Assembly (NCBI GenBank): GCA_937892865.1
Contig: CALBJG010000109.1
Span: forward strand, 1-42,500
Direction of reading: 5' to 3'
Length of the DNA stretch: 42,500 nt
From: an uncultured Clostridia bacterium
Lineage (GTDB): Bacteria > Bacillota > Clostridia > Oscillospirales > Oscillospiraceae
Made by a program: the position numbers and the translations under genes. Shown here piece by piece: positions 1 to 7,275 of this stretch (positions within the stretch are counted from its first letter, which is position 1; every line of letters starts with the position of its first letter). Under the pieces are notes generated by a model. That model was not told where the DNA came from. It did not search any database and saw only the letters and a list, made by a program, of their open reading frames with translations.

Positions 1-94
1 CCCGAGCGGTTTCCGCGCAGCGGAGAGCGAGTGGGGACATTCGCCTCAAGCAGGGCTTGCCCTGCTTCGGGTTCGAATCCCGACACTCCGACCA
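1..94 (+). ncRNA. tRNA-like structured RNA, copy 1 (5' end outside window)
   Basis: The 3' half looks like a tRNA. A T-arm (TCGGG, loop TTCGAAT, CCCGA, bases 67-83) is followed by acceptor strand CACTCCG, discriminator A and an encoded CCA at 92-94. Upstream, GCAGGG-CTTG-CCCTGC (50-65) is a hairpin with a stable CUUG loop, where a tRNA would have its variable or anticodon arm. Further 5' is a G/C-rich stem region (CGGTTTCCGC...GCGGAGAGCG). I cannot place a normal anticodon arm, so I do not call it a tRNA. It matches copy 2 at 93 of 94 positions; the one change (C56 against T230) is in the hairpin loop. The 5' end lies before the window. The family is not recognised. Confidence 0.6.
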
Positions 95-98
95 AAAA

Positions 99-131
99 GA
101 TGGAATCCGCTTTTGCGGGTTCCATCTTTTT
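99..131 (+). terminator. Intrinsic terminator of tRNA-like copy 1
   Basis: A 12-bp stem (GATGGAATCCGC, 99-110, with GCGGGTTCCATC, 115-126) with a TTTT loop is followed by TTTTT. It begins four bases after the encoded CCA, so it ends the RNA close to its tRNA-like 3' end. Confidence 0.85.
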
Positions 132-162
132 ATTTGATGTGTTTATAAGAACCCGAGGCCTC

Positions 163-268
163 TTGGGTGTCATCCCCGAGCGGTTTCCGCGCAGCGGAGA
201 GCGAGTGGGGACATTCGCCTCAAGCAGGGTTTGCCCTGCTTCGGGTTCGAATCCCGACACTCCGACCA
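163..268 (+). ncRNA. tRNA-like structured RNA, copy 2
   Basis: This is a complete copy of the RNA seen at 1-94, offset by 174 bp. The 5' side GGGTGTC (165-171) pairs with GACACTC (256-262), giving a 7-bp acceptor-like helix that closes the molecule. The CG at 263-264 next to discriminator A265 and CCA 266-268 is left mostly unpaired. T-arm: 241-257. Hairpin GCAGGG-TTTG-CCCTGC: 224-239. An additional possible helix joins TCCCC (173-177) with GGGGA (207-211), enclosing the TCCGC-GCA-GCGGA hairpin. No clear promoter separates it from copy 1, so the two may be transcribed together or the promoter may be unusual. The 5' boundary is approximate. Confidence 0.6.
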
Positions 269-271
269 AAA

Positions 272-304
272 AACCGGAATCTGCTGTTGCAGGTTCCGGT
301 TTCT
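272..304 (+). terminator. Intrinsic terminator of tRNA-like copy 2
   Basis: A 13-bp stem (AACCGGAATCTGC, 272-284, with GCAGGTTCCGGTT, 289-301), loop TGTT and a following T-rich run. It keeps the layout of the copy 1 terminator, but the bases at the ends of the stem differ and pairing is kept by changes on both sides. Confidence 0.85.
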
Positions 305-310
305 TTATAA

Positions 311-345
311 AAAATGCTTTATTCTATCGAATAAAGCATTTTTCA
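311..345. terminator. Strong bidirectional hairpin terminator
   Basis: A perfect 14-bp inverted repeat (AAAATGCTTTATTC, 311-324, with GAATAAAGCATTTT, 329-342) has A/T runs on both sides. It probably ends the minus-strand glycosidase-like gene that stops at 456 and backs up the RNA terminator on the plus strand. The 343-455 stretch holds nothing else that I recognise. Confidence 0.75.
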
Positions 346-455
346 ATATAGTTGATATTACTAATCAAAGAATGGTATTCTTCTTTTCATACGATTTGTT
401 TGTGATTTGTTACACTGATACACCCAATATCGACGCAATCAATACGGCAGGTAAA

Positions 456-2351
456 TTATCTCACCTCAAAAGCCACAACTGCATATGGGGCAATATCACT
501 AAGAAACACCTTGTCCCCTTCCAATCGTCCGCTACAGTTTACGAACTTGATCTCGCTATATGCTTTATCCAATTGAATAACGGGAGCAAGCACATCATCA
601 AGGAAAACATTTCCCATTACGATCGTCGTTGCTTCCTCATTCCTTGAAGCAACCATATAGAGATTGGGGTTTTTCAGGCATTTTGCCGGTAACTTTTTGC
701 CGCCGACCCATTCAATTCCGTCAATCAACTGTTCCTGACGGTAATAACTATTGAAATAACTACACTTCGGCTCAGATGCATAAAAATCAAATGCCAAAAC
801 AAAGAACTTGAGTCCCTGGGCGTTTTCATATTTGTATGCAGAAGGGGTATTCTCCGGCAAAAAGCGACTCAAAACTTCGCACTTTTCACTACATACGATC
901 TTGCGAAGACCCGGCGTTCCAACATTGAAGATCGTGTCGTCAGCACAGATGAAATATTCTTTCTGCGGCATACAAGGTTCTTCACTTACAAAGCCGGTAT
1001 CAATACCGCGTCGGGAAAGAATATCGGCTGCTTTAATATCGAGCACAGCGCCTCGCTTCAATGCATCCAAATCGATGTATTTTGCATTTTCGCCTGCTAT
1101 AAACAACGGGTAATCGCTTTTATCAAATGTGATGGGGACTGTATTCTTGGATAGCAGTTCGCGGGAAGTTGCCAAACAAGCATTTGTGACTCTTCTGGCG
1201 ATTTGGTCGATCAACTCCTGCGGAAAATCCCAATTTTCAATAAGTTTATGGGTTTGGAAAACCTCCACACCGATCGTTTTTTTGCCGGCAACAAGTTCGG
1301 CGATTTGTTGTCTCAATGGTGCATTGTGAATATACCGATCCGCATATCCCGTTTCATACTCAGGCTTAGTGTTATAGTCATAGACATAGTTCAAAATACC
1401 GTCGCCCTCGTTTCCGGCAATCAAAAGCAGATCATAAAGTTCCAGTTGCTTTGAAGGTACATTGTATCGAGGCCGAGGGTAAACGTCGCCTTCTGCCATA
1501 GCCTCTACACCTGCATCGCGCAATAATTTGAACTGAACGCGGGCATTGTCTACCATTGGAATCACATTAATATCTTTGTAAGGCGCACCGCAAACACGGG
1601 TAATGGGTTTGTTTTTCCCCGCAAAAGTTCTGGCAATCTCAATCACATCCGTGCCGTTGGAATCCCAGTTTTCAGGGTTTGTGCATGCGCCGAGACGGAT
1701 TGAAGGATTCACGGAGTCTACTGTATCCCGTAGTGTTTTTGCAAAGTCCAGAAGCGTATCACGCATAAGGCCGCGGAACGTATCACGATACTTATTTTTG
1801 CCGCCGGTGTAGATCAAGCGTTCAATAGCATCCCGGGGAATTTCCTCACCCAGGCGTCTATAATATTCTTTTAAATGATTTTCGCAGAAACAGCCAAAGT
1901 AAAAGTTCGCACGCAGGCTGAGCCGGAAGTCATCGTCCAACATAATCAGGTCCGGTCCCATTTCAGCCAACCGTCGTACGCCCTCTGCATACGCTGCTGT
2001 AAAGTTATTATCGTATGGGCACAAGCCATGTTTGGTAGTTTCACCGCCAATGGCAGTTAATGGAGTAAATTTATCGTACAGCGCCAGACTTTTTTCCTCA
2101 TGTTTCAGTACAACACCGTGTCCAAATCCGCCAATCCATACGCCGACTTCAAACCCCTCTGCCTTGAGTGTGTTGATAGCGAATTGAATACTTTCGGGGT
2201 TGCTCCAAACACGACGATTTTCTATGTACACTTCGCCGATTCCGCATAAAAACACCCGTTCTACGCCACTTGCTTTCATGCTGTCAATATACACGCCAAT
2301 ATTATCTTTCGTGATAGAGTTAAGGCTTACAGGAACACATAACTTTCTCAT
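456..2351 (-). CDS. Putative glycoside hydrolase-like TIM-barrel protein
   Basis: A cytosolic protein of about 631 aa with no signal peptide. Alternating beta/alpha segments over roughly the first 400 residues look like a TIM barrel. An acidic strand end (LMLDDDFRL, near residue 157) and a later acidic strand end (MAEGDVYPRPRY, near 300) sit where catalytic acids of retaining glycosidases usually lie. A beta-rich C-terminal part follows, as in GH42-like enzymes. I do not recognise the exact family. The frame is open to 2372, but the ATG at 2351 has GGAGG eight bases upstream and is the likely start; the longer version would place the Shine-Dalgarno inside the gene. It diverges from a PocR/AraC regulator and lies beside a GH20 gene, which suggests a role in breaking down a specific glycan. 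The substrate is unknown. Confidence 0.6.
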   Translation of the reverse strand: MRKLCVPVSLNSITKDNIGVYIDSMKASGVERVFLCGIGEVYIENRRVWSNPESIQFAINTLKAEGFEVGVWIGGFGHGVVLKHEEKSLALYDKFTPLTAIGGETTKHGLCPYDNNFTAAYAEGVRRLAEMGPDLIMLDDDFRLSLRANFYFGCFCENHLKEYYRRLGEEIPRDAIERLIYTGGKNKYRDTFRGLMRDTLLDFAKTLRDTVDSVNPSIRLGACTNPENWDSNGTDVIEIARTFAGKNKPITRVCGAPYKDINVIPMVDNARVQFKLLRDAGVEAMAEGDVYPRPRYNVPSKQLELYDLLLIAGNEGDGILNYVYDYNTKPEYETGYADRYIHNAPLRQQIAELVAGKKTIGVEVFQTHKLIENWDFPQELIDQIARRVTNACLATSRELLSKNTVPITFDKSDYPLFIAGENAKYIDLDALKRGAVLDIKAADILSRRGIDTGFVSEEPCMPQKEYFICADDTIFNVGTPGLRKIVCSEKCEVLSRFLPENTPSAYKYENAQGLKFFVLAFDFYASEPKCSYFNSYYRQEQLIDGIEWVGGKKLPAKCLKNPNLYMVASRNEEATTIVMGNVFLDDVLAPVIQLDKAYSEIKFVNCSGRLEGDKVFLSDIAPYAVVAFEVR

Positions 2352-2391
2352 AGACTTTTCCTCCATTGACATTGTTGCGAATGTTCAGCAG

Positions 2392-2459
2392 TTATAATGA
2401 TCATATAAATCAAATATAGGCCGGACTTATGTAGAGCACCTTGGCTACTATCATTATAA
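2392..2459. promoter_or_regulatory. Inverted repeat in divergent intergenic region, possible operator
   Basis: TTATAATGAT (2392-2401) recurs as ATCATTATAA (2450-2459) in the 225-bp gap between the glycosidase-like gene and the divergent regulator. A third CATTATAAT lies near 2475. This could be the binding site of the adjacent AraC-type protein, or AT-rich promoter sequence that repeats by chance. The minus-strand promoter could not be fixed. Confidence 0.35.
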
Positions 2460-2532
2460 GAAAAAAACGGCAAACATTATAATATAAAATCTGACCTTAA
2501 AACATCATTATTTTCCCAAATTTGATAACATA

Positions 2533-2560
2533 TTGATATTTTCTAATTTTGATATATAAT
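2533..2560 (+). promoter_or_regulatory. Sigma-A promoter of the PocR/AraC regulator
   Basis: TTGATA (2533-2538), a 16-bp spacer and TATAAT (2555-2560). The predicted transcript starts near 2567, about 30 bases before the ATG at 2598. Confidence 0.8.
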
Positions 2561-2597
2561 ATAAGAACATAAATTCAACAGTCTGCGTGGTGATTCG

Positions 2598-3431
2598 ATG
2601 AAGATTAATTACGATAAAAGCAAAATTGAAGCAGCATTAGATGATTTCACCCGAGCAACGGGGATTAATATCCAACTTCTGCAGTCAGATTTTTCTGTTT
2701 TTCATATTCCGTCCACAAAATACACTACTATGAACAATTTCTGCGCAGAAATACAATCCGCCAAGTTCGGATGCCGCGCCTGTAAGGAATCTGACCGGCA
2801 GATACTGGAAAGGTGCCGTGAAAGTCAAAAACCAGAGATGCACATTTGTCACGCAGGACTAATGGATGTGGCTGTACCGTTGATTTTTGAAAACACTTTA
2901 ATCGGTTATCTCATTTTAGGGCAAATGAAAACGGACCAACCATTTGATGCCATCAAAAATCACATTGCTCATTTGCCCATAAATCTTGATAAAATGGAAA
3001 TGCTTTATGAGAATTTAACGGTATTTGATCCGCATCGAATAAAAAGCGTGGAAAGAATAGCGGAAATGCTGGCGCGATATCTACTTTTAGAAGACACAAT
3101 ACAGCCACATTTTAATTCCAACATTCAAAAGGCTATACAGTTTATCAATCAAAATTTATCGCAAAACCTCTCCGTCGATTGCATTATCAAACACAGTAAT
3201 ATTTCAAAAAATACGCTATATCGCACATTTAAAAAAGAGTATGGTGTAACTGTGAACCAGTATATTACAATGAAACGAATTGAAGAAGCGCAGAGGCTAT
3301 TACGATACACAGATATGTCTGTAGAAGAGATATCCGAACGAGTCGGTTTTTCCTCTTCGCCCTATTTTTCAGCAGTTTTCAAAAAGGCTAATGGGATATC
3401 ACCGCTCACATACAGAAAAACACAAGTGTAG
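2598..3431 (+). CDS. AraC-family regulator with N-terminal PocR sensory domain
   Basis: A protein of 277 aa. Residues 1-165 match the PocR ligand-binding domain. This PAS-like fold is marked by conserved Cys/His residues, here C49, C59, C62 and C84-H85 (in FCAEIQ, CRAC and ICHAG). Residues about 170-275 are an AraC double helix-turn-helix, with the second helix pair in VEEISERVGFSSSPYFSAVFKK. PocR domains bind small metabolites such as diols or other carbohydrate breakdown products. The gene diverges from the glycosidase-like gene at 456-2351, its most likely target. The Shine-Dalgarno before 2598 is weak (GGTG). Confidence 0.9.
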   Translation: MKINYDKSKIEAALDDFTRATGINIQLLQSDFSVFHIPSTKYTTMNNFCAEIQSAKFGCRACKESDRQILERCRESQKPEMHICHAGLMDVAVPLIFENTLIGYLILGQMKTDQPFDAIKNHIAHLPINLDKMEMLYENLTVFDPHRIKSVERIAEMLARYLLLEDTIQPHFNSNIQKAIQFINQNLSQNLSVDCIIKHSNISKNTLYRTFKKEYGVTVNQYITMKRIEEAQRLLRYTDMSVEEISERVGFSSSPYFSAVFKKANGISPLTYRKTQV

Positions 3432-3460
3432 TAAATACATAACAACACATCCAACCAATA

Positions 3461-3493
3461 AATGCCGGCAGAGCACTATGCTCTGCCGGCATT
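3461..3493. terminator. Hairpin between convergent genes
   Basis: A perfect 14-bp stem (AATGCCGGCAGAGC, 3461-3474, with its complement at 3480-3493) lies between the regulator (stop at 3431) and the GH20 gene (stop at 3498). T-runs are poor on both strands, so termination may be partial. Confidence 0.6.
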
Positions 3494-3497
3494 ACAA

Positions 3498-5279
3498 TTA
3501 GTAGTCTCCAATATACATAAATTCGGTGCCATCACACCATTTTGCAGGAACGCTGAATGCAAGTTCCGGCTCTAATGCTTCAATCTCGTCAACAACACCA
3601 TTTAAGTAATCGTGAATGATTCTGCCGGTGTATTTGATTCGCTCGATGGCGCCGGCATGGCGGTGCATCAAGCGCTCAAAGCCGTTGGTCTTATAGTCCC
3701 GGTGCCAATATTCATAATGGAGTTTATAGAGATTCTCAAAATCTGCTACAATTATTGGGATTTGTTTTTCCGCAAAATCCTTAAGCCATGCTCTATCCCC
3801 TGCTTTGTAGCGATTTCGTAATTCTGTGTGGATCTTACATTTATGAAGCGCGGCTTTAAATACTGCTTTAAAGTATTCTACATCCGGGTGTTCAGCATAC
3901 TTATCAAATACAGCAAGACCCTTTTCCAATAGTTGCGCGCCCTTTACCATATCAAAGCCCTGGAACAGTGTATTGATCAGCGGATCGCTCCAAAGGATAT
4001 GCTTACCTGCCCGAATAGAGCCTTCATAACCAAAGAAGAAATCACTGACAACCGTCGCCAGTTCTTTGGTCATACCGGTAACAAACTCGCTAACGCCCCA
4101 AATATCATCTTCTTTGCAATCTTCGCCCAACCAGCAATATTCGGAGAACAGACTAAACATAGGCAAACCGAGGAAATAATTTGTTTCTGCGCCGTCATTG
4201 CCCCAAAGGGTGATGATCACATCCTGCACACCACCGCGCAGGCACTCCTCCATAGCCGGTTTCATTGTATCGAATGTATATGTATGGTTACAAACAAAAC
4301 CGTCCTGGGTCCAGATACCGCCTGCAAAGACTGTCTTATGTCCAAAGGAATTGTGCTTTTCAATATTGGTCTTATAGAACGCGTTGTAGGTATGGTAATA
4401 ATCCCAGAAAACCATATCGCAATCCGGCATCGCATCAATGGCATACTGTGGGATCTGGACATTTTCACCGTATCCTTCGGTTTTGTTCTTATCCGCGATA
4501 TCATAGTACATATCGCTCCACATCATAGGATGGTAGCCAAACTCGTTGCAAATTGCCACAACACGCTCTAAGTGCTGGTTAAAGATCCCGAAACGATCCG
4601 GATAACCGTTTCGCCGCAGATATTTCCCAAGTCCAAGATCCCGGGCTTCATCACAGCCGATATGGATCCGATTTGTGCGGAATGCTTTGCGGCAAGCAGC
4701 AATGCAATCCCGAATCAATTCATATGTTTTTTCAGAACCGATCAGCAAAACACGACCGGTATCCGCGTAAACGCCGCTGGTAGGATAGCGAAGGAACTGT
4801 CCCATATGTCCCAGTGTCTGAATGCAGGGTATCACCTCAATACCAATAGAAAATGCATAGTCGTCAATTTCCTGCAACTCTTTCAGGGTGTAACGACCGC
4901 GCTGATAACCGAAGAAAGGATACCCCTCCACCTCATACGTATCTTCCGTATAGAGCATCAGCATATTCATACCGAAGGCAGCCATATAGTCAAGATACTT
5001 TTTTATGGAAGACACCTTCATTACGCCGCCGCGGGACAGATCCAGCATAGGTCCAACCGTAGTGAATCTGGGAGTCTGTTTGATTTCCAGTTTTTTCTTT
5101 CCTTCTTTAATTGCCTTTGCCAAAAGCATATAGCCTCTTGCTTTGGCAGGGATAGTATCTGCGGCTATGACGGCGGTCTTTCCGTCATAACGGACATATA
5201 AACCATCGCCGGACGCTTCCGTTACAGGACCGGAAAAATCGCAGTTTACAAGATCAAAAACAAGTTTCCTTATGTCCAT
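3498..5279 (-). CDS. Beta-N-acetylhexosaminidase, glycoside hydrolase family 20
   Basis: A protein of 593 aa with no signal peptide, so it probably works in the cytoplasm on imported oligosaccharides. A short N-terminal alpha/beta domain (about 1-70) precedes a TIM barrel (about 75-420). The barrel carries the GH20 catalytic pair in HIGCDEARD (D210, E211), and family signatures FGMNMLMLYTED and IPCIQTLGH. The C-terminal part (about 430-593) is helical. GH20 enzymes remove terminal beta-linked GlcNAc or GalNAc by substrate-assisted catalysis. The start has GGGAGG eight bases upstream, but that sequence lies inside a perfect hairpin (5287-5327). The gene follows the three QueG-like genes on the same strand, with a 98-bp gap. 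Confidence 0.85.
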   Translation of the reverse strand: MDIRKLVFDLVNCDFSGPVTEASGDGLYVRYDGKTAVIAADTIPAKARGYMLLAKAIKEGKKKLEIKQTPRFTTVGPMLDLSRGGVMKVSSIKKYLDYMAAFGMNMLMLYTEDTYEVEGYPFFGYQRGRYTLKELQEIDDYAFSIGIEVIPCIQTLGHMGQFLRYPTSGVYADTGRVLLIGSEKTYELIRDCIAACRKAFRTNRIHIGCDEARDLGLGKYLRRNGYPDRFGIFNQHLERVVAICNEFGYHPMMWSDMYYDIADKNKTEGYGENVQIPQYAIDAMPDCDMVFWDYYHTYNAFYKTNIEKHNSFGHKTVFAGGIWTQDGFVCNHTYTFDTMKPAMEECLRGGVQDVIITLWGNDGAETNYFLGLPMFSLFSEYCWLGEDCKEDDIWGVSEFVTGMTKELATVVSDFFFGYEGSIRAGKHILWSDPLINTLFQGFDMVKGAQLLEKGLAVFDKYAEHPDVEYFKAVFKAALHKCKIHTELRNRYKAGDRAWLKDFAEKQIPIIVADFENLYKLHYEYWHRDYKTNGFERLMHRHAGAIERIKYTGRIIHDYLNGVVDEIEALEPELAFSVPAKWCDGTEFMYIGDY

Positions 5280-5286
5280 ATAAATT

Positions 5287-5327
5287 GCCTCCCAATGTGT
5301 TTAGACAATCATAACACATTGGGAGGC
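5287..5327 (-). promoter_or_regulatory. Hairpin that buries the GH20 Shine-Dalgarno
   Basis: A perfect 15-bp inverted repeat (GCCTCCCAATGTGTT, 5287-5301; complement at 5313-5327) with an 11-base loop. In the minus-strand transcript the 3' arm contains GGGAGG, the Shine-Dalgarno of the gene starting at 5279, and the 5' arm contains CCTCCC. The site would be closed when folded. It may also act as a weak terminator for the upstream QueG-like genes, though only AATTTAT follows it. Confidence 0.7.
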
Positions 5328-5377
5328 TGTTCTCAAGTTCAAATAACGCAGGAATAATTCCCTTTGATTTTAGTCGA

Positions 5378-6361
5378 TCAATCTTTCTTGGGTTCTGTGA
5401 AATTCCAGGGTTTTTCCCGTTTCATTGTTTCAAACTGTTTCATATCCAGTTTCCAGTCTTCACCTTCACGGAACTTTTTCTGGAATTTCTTGGTAAGTAC
5501 GCCTTTCTCCTCCAGATGGATGTAGCAGGCTCTGTCGCAGGCTCTGCCACAAATAGAGTTTCTGTAGAAGTGCTTTGCGGCAGGATAGAAGAATGTTCTG
5601 TCCATGATCTTCTTTGCCAGTTCCACATCGATATCTGCTTCACCGGCAATGATCTCAAGACGCTTTTCCAAGTCTGCATAAGCATCCGGCGGCATAAAAG
5701 GATTCTTACTGCCGTTAGCGCCGTTATAGTACACAGCGCAACGCCACTTATCCATTTCGCCGCTTTCAGCCAGCGCTTTGCCGGGGCACGCCTTGATACA
5801 CTCGCCGCACTGATCACAGAGGCTGGGTTTTTGCAGTTCGGTAGGTTCGATTTCTGCATCGGTCAAAATAAAGCAATAGCGGACAAAAGGACCGAATTCA
5901 GGGGTCAGCAGAGAGTTGATCATACTCTTCTCTCCCAATCCGCACTGGACAGCGCAGTTCAGAAAATCGATCTGATTTTCCGCCTTGATGCCACGGACGA
6001 TATCCGTATAGTCCATCTCCGGGTTTGTACTGCCCTCTTCATTCATAATGAGTTGGTTTCTTCTCTGGGGAATTGCCTCAAAGCCCTCTTCCTCAATTAG
6101 GTTAGAAAGATTAATCAGCGCCAAAGGCATCACAGTTTCTTCCAGGTTTTCAACGCCCATTGTGGTGTACTGGTAATATGTAGTACCCTCTTCCACGCCG
6201 CGGAATGCGCCGCGCAAAACGCGGAAACCAAGACCGATCACCGTCTTCGTATCAGGGAAAACTTTAAAAATCGCATCGTCGGCGGAGAAACGGCTTGCAG
6301 GAGCAAAGCCTACGATATCCACATCATATCTGTTTGCTAATTCAATGATTTTATTTCTCAT
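5378..6361 (-). CDS. QueG/RdhA-like double [4Fe-4S] protein, paralogue 1
   Basis: A protein of 327 aa. It has the QueG/reductive dehalogenase core segment (CGLGEKSMI...TPEFGPFVRYCFILTDAEIE), which contacts the corrinoid in solved relatives, followed by two iron-sulfur motifs: C182-x2-C185-x2-C188-x3-C192-P, a single C208 in KWRC, then C271-x3-C275-x3-C279. Eight cysteines suit two [4Fe-4S] clusters. No Tat signal or membrane segment is present, so it is probably cytosolic. The ATG at 6361 has GGAGG upstream and overlaps the TGA of the preceding gene (ATGA). It is the last of three paralogues and too unlike true QueG to assign epoxyqueuosine reduction. The substrate is unknown. Confidence 0.75.
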   Translation of the reverse strand: MRNKIIELANRYDVDIVGFAPASRFSADDAIFKVFPDTKTVIGLGFRVLRGAFRGVEEGTTYYQYTTMGVENLEETVMPLALINLSNLIEEEGFEAIPQRRNQLIMNEEGSTNPEMDYTDIVRGIKAENQIDFLNCAVQCGLGEKSMINSLLTPEFGPFVRYCFILTDAEIEPTELQKPSLCDQCGECIKACPGKALAESGEMDKWRCAVYYNGANGSKNPFMPPDAYADLEKRLEIIAGEADIDVELAKKIMDRTFFYPAAKHFYRNSICGRACDRACYIHLEEKGVLTKKFQKKFREGEDWKLDMKQFETMKREKPWNFTEPKKD

Positions 6362-7260
6362 ATTCTTCCCGCCTCCTTCAAATGTTTGTAGCAGGCCATT
6401 TCGCACTTTTTCGCGCAAATACAAGGCACATAACCAAAATGGGTATTCGGCAGGACCTTCAGGCTGTCGTAAATCGCCAGGGCGCTATCCTTATCGAAAC
6501 GCTTTTCACCGTTTAAAATCGCATCCCGCTCCGGATGATCCTTCAGGAAATCCTCCGTAATAAAGGGATTGGACTTATGGGCGCCTCTGTAGTAGACGCT
6601 GCACTGCCAGGTATCAAGACCCTTTTCGTCGATGGCCTTACCGGGACAAGCCTTCATACATGCGCCGCAGTTATCACACAACTGTTCTTTGAAAGGTTCG
6701 TCAAATTCCAGTTCCATATCTGTGATAATAAAGACGAAACGCATAAATGTACCGTACTTCGGTGTGATAACTTTATTATGCAGACCAATACTGCCCAAAC
6801 CGCAGACTACAGCCGCCTTATTGTAATCAATGATCACATCAGGCGCAGGTTTACCCTCGGCAACAGGGCTGGCAAACTGCAGTTCGTAGATCCGGTTAAC
6901 TTCCGGGTTCATAGACTTGTCGCCCTTGACTTTGAAACCGGGGACGCTGCGCTGCAGGCAGGCATCGTAACCTTCATCCTCGATCATACCGCCCATCTTC
7001 AGCAGGAAGATCTCGGCAAATGTTTCATCGATGTACTTAACACCCAGATTGGTGTAGTTATAATACTGGCGCTGGTTATCCATCGCATTATAAAGGCCTC
7101 GGGGGACTTTGATACCAAAGCCGATAATGCTCTTTGCATTGGGAAGGATGGAATAGGGGTTATGTTGGGGATCGTCATTTCTGAAGTACTCGGGGTTTCC
7201 GATACCGCAAATCGTCGCACCGAATTCTTTTGCTTTTTGCTTAATAAATTCCGCATTCAT
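6358..7260 (-). CDS. QueG/RdhA-like double [4Fe-4S] protein, paralogue 2
   Basis: A protein of 300 aa and the middle gene of the trio. The corrinoid-type core reads CGLGSIGLHNKVITPKYG, with FIITDMELE after it. The first cluster motif is C195-x2-C198-x2-C201-x3-C205-P. A single C220 lies in TWQC, with YYRGAHKSNPF next to it, a segment shared with paralogue 1. The last motif is C280-x-C282-x3-C286-x3-C290, with one cysteine more than its relatives. The start at 7260 has GGAGG eight bases upstream; an upstream in-frame GTG at 7269 overlaps that Shine-Dalgarno and is rejected. It begins 15 bases after the upstream paralogue ends and shares ATGA with the downstream one, so the three should be co-translated. 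Confidence 0.75.
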   Translation of the reverse strand: MNAEFIKQKAKEFGATICGIGNPEYFRNDDPQHNPYSILPNAKSIIGFGIKVPRGLYNAMDNQRQYYNYTNLGVKYIDETFAEIFLLKMGGMIEDEGYDACLQRSVPGFKVKGDKSMNPEVNRIYELQFASPVAEGKPAPDVIIDYNKAAVVCGLGSIGLHNKVITPKYGTFMRFVFIITDMELEFDEPFKEQLCDNCGACMKACPGKAIDEKGLDTWQCSVYYRGAHKSNPFITEDFLKDHPERDAILNGEKRFDKDSALAIYDSLKVLPNTHFGYVPCICAKKCEMACYKHLKEAGRI

Positions 7261-7275
7261 AATACACACCTCCTA

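Noticed and set aside
1..268. Calling the repeats tRNA-Pro genes
   Set aside because: The T-arm and acceptor 3' strand fit, but the D and anticodon arms are missing and the 5' acceptor strand (GGGTGTC) is shifted.
311..345. Regulatory attenuator or attachment site
   Set aside because: The perfect A/T-flanked hairpin just after a minus-strand gene is explained by termination, and no integrase is nearby.
31..351. Open frames across the tRNA-like repeats
   Set aside because: They translate the conserved RNA core and terminator stems, change frame between copies and have no ribosome binding site.
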